Assembly: GCA_030620895.1 (NCBI GenBank)
Contig: JAUXIU010000045.1
Location: 1 to 7,719 of the forward strand
DNA length: 7,719 nt
Reading direction: 5' to 3'
From: Deltaproteobacteria bacterium
Lineage (GTDB): Bacteria > Desulfobacterota > GWC2-55-46 > S146-70 > JAUXIU01
Shown: piece by piece, positions 7,280-7,719 of the stretch
Position numbering within the stretch: position 1 is the stretch's first letter
Layout: the number at the start of each line of letters is the position of its first letter
Notes under the pieces: model-generated
Databases searched by the model: none
The model's input: the letters and a program-made list of their open reading frames with translations, nothing else
Told to the model about the DNA's origin: nothing
Translations under genes and position numbers: made by a program

Positions 7280-7719
7280 ATGAAAAGGTTGCAGATATTT
7301 GCAGTGGCAATTTTTCTTTTGATCTTAAGTTCATCGACGGCCCATGCTCTTTTGAAGGTTGAGGGTCGTTACTGGTTCTCCAGCCTGGATTCTGAAATAA
7401 AATATACAGAAGCGGGCATTATGGGTACAGAGATAAACCTAATTGATGACCTCGGTATGGATGATTCAGAGAACTTCCAGGAGGGGAGGATTACCCTTGA
7501 GATGGGTAACCACAAGCTGAGATATGCTTATACCCCCCTATCATGGGATGGCCAAAAGGCTATATCACAACCTATAGATTTTGGCGGTAAGACATATACT
7601 GCTACCACACAGGTTGATTCAAGCCTTGATATAAAATATCACAGGCTCGGCTATGAATACGATTTTCTGGATGTGCTCGATAACAAGATCTGTGTGATAT
7701 TCGAGATAAAATATTTCGA
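7280..7719 (+). CDS. Probable outer-membrane beta-barrel protein, 3'-truncated by the window edge
   Basis: The first 146 residues are visible and the frame is open to the right edge. The N-terminus is a Sec signal peptide: MKR, a hydrophobic core (IFAVAIFLLIL), then SSSTAHA with predicted cleavage after A23. The mature region has stretches of alternating polar and hydrophobic or aromatic residues, as in transmembrane beta-strands (around 28-43, 68-85, 115-130 and 137-146), with loops rich in Asp, Gly and Ser (for example LIDDLGMDDSEN). This suggests an outer-membrane barrel or porin-like protein; the family and cargo are unknown. The ribosome site is strong (AAAGGGGG, 7263-7270, 9 nt before ATG). 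A weak promoter candidate, TTGATT (7229-7234) and GATAAT (7254-7259) with a long 19-bp spacer, might drive it separately from the lipoprotein gene. Confidence 0.8.
   Translation, partial: MKRLQIFAVAIFLLILSSSTAHALLKVEGRYWFSSLDSEIKYTEAGIMGTEINLIDDLGMDDSENFQEGRITLEMGNHKLRYAYTPLSWDGQKAISQPIDFGGKTYTATTQVDSSLDIKYHRLGYEYDFLDVLDNKICVIFEIKYF

Overview
The window looks like an ordinary chromosomal segment of a Gram-negative (diderm) bacterium. The diderm reading rests on a secretion/pilus assembly ATPase, a lipoprotein signal peptide and a signal-peptide-bearing protein with beta-strand character. Base composition is AT-leaning, and AGA/AGG (Arg) and ATA (Ile) codons are frequent. By impression this fits lineages such as Nitrospirota or the former Deltaproteobacteria, but no marker here fixes the taxon. 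All supported genes are on the + strand.

Layout. (1) 1-1277: 3' part of a GspE/PilB-type ATPase, cut by the left edge. (2) 1278-1470: a gap with two related GC-rich hairpins (1321-1362 and 1387-1423). (3) 1471-1920: a small Nudix hydrolase. (4) 1921-2075: a 155-nt gap in which I see no clear promoter, RNA or repeat. (5) 2076-4283: purL, small-type FGAM synthase. (6) 4278-4429: a composite palindromic repeat that starts at the purL stop codon. (7) 4427-4455: a good sigma70-type promoter whose predicted start site lies about 4 nt before the purF ATG. (8) 4466-5872 purF and 5886-6452 pyrE, 13 nt apart. (9) 6475-7125: a lipoprotein of unknown function; 7122-7232: a 36-residue membrane/secreted microprotein overlapping it by ATGA and carrying a perfect GGAGG; 7280-7719: the start of a probable outer-membrane beta-barrel protein, cut by the right edge.

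How the genes fit together. PurF (step 1) and PurL (step 4) belong to de novo IMP synthesis. PyrE makes OMP in pyrimidine synthesis. PurF and PyrE both consume PRPP, so purF-pyrE is a plausible PRPP-drawing nucleotide operon. The small PurL should need PurS and PurQ, which are not in the window. The Nudix protein may hydrolyse dinucleoside polyphosphates, but that is family-level inference. The last three genes form a separate, unrecognised envelope group.

I found no new defence system, mobile element with a transposase, CRISPR array or structural RNA gene. The points most worth a second look are the repeat between purL and purF, the near-leaderless purF promoter, the paired hairpins after the ATPase gene and the 36-residue ORF.
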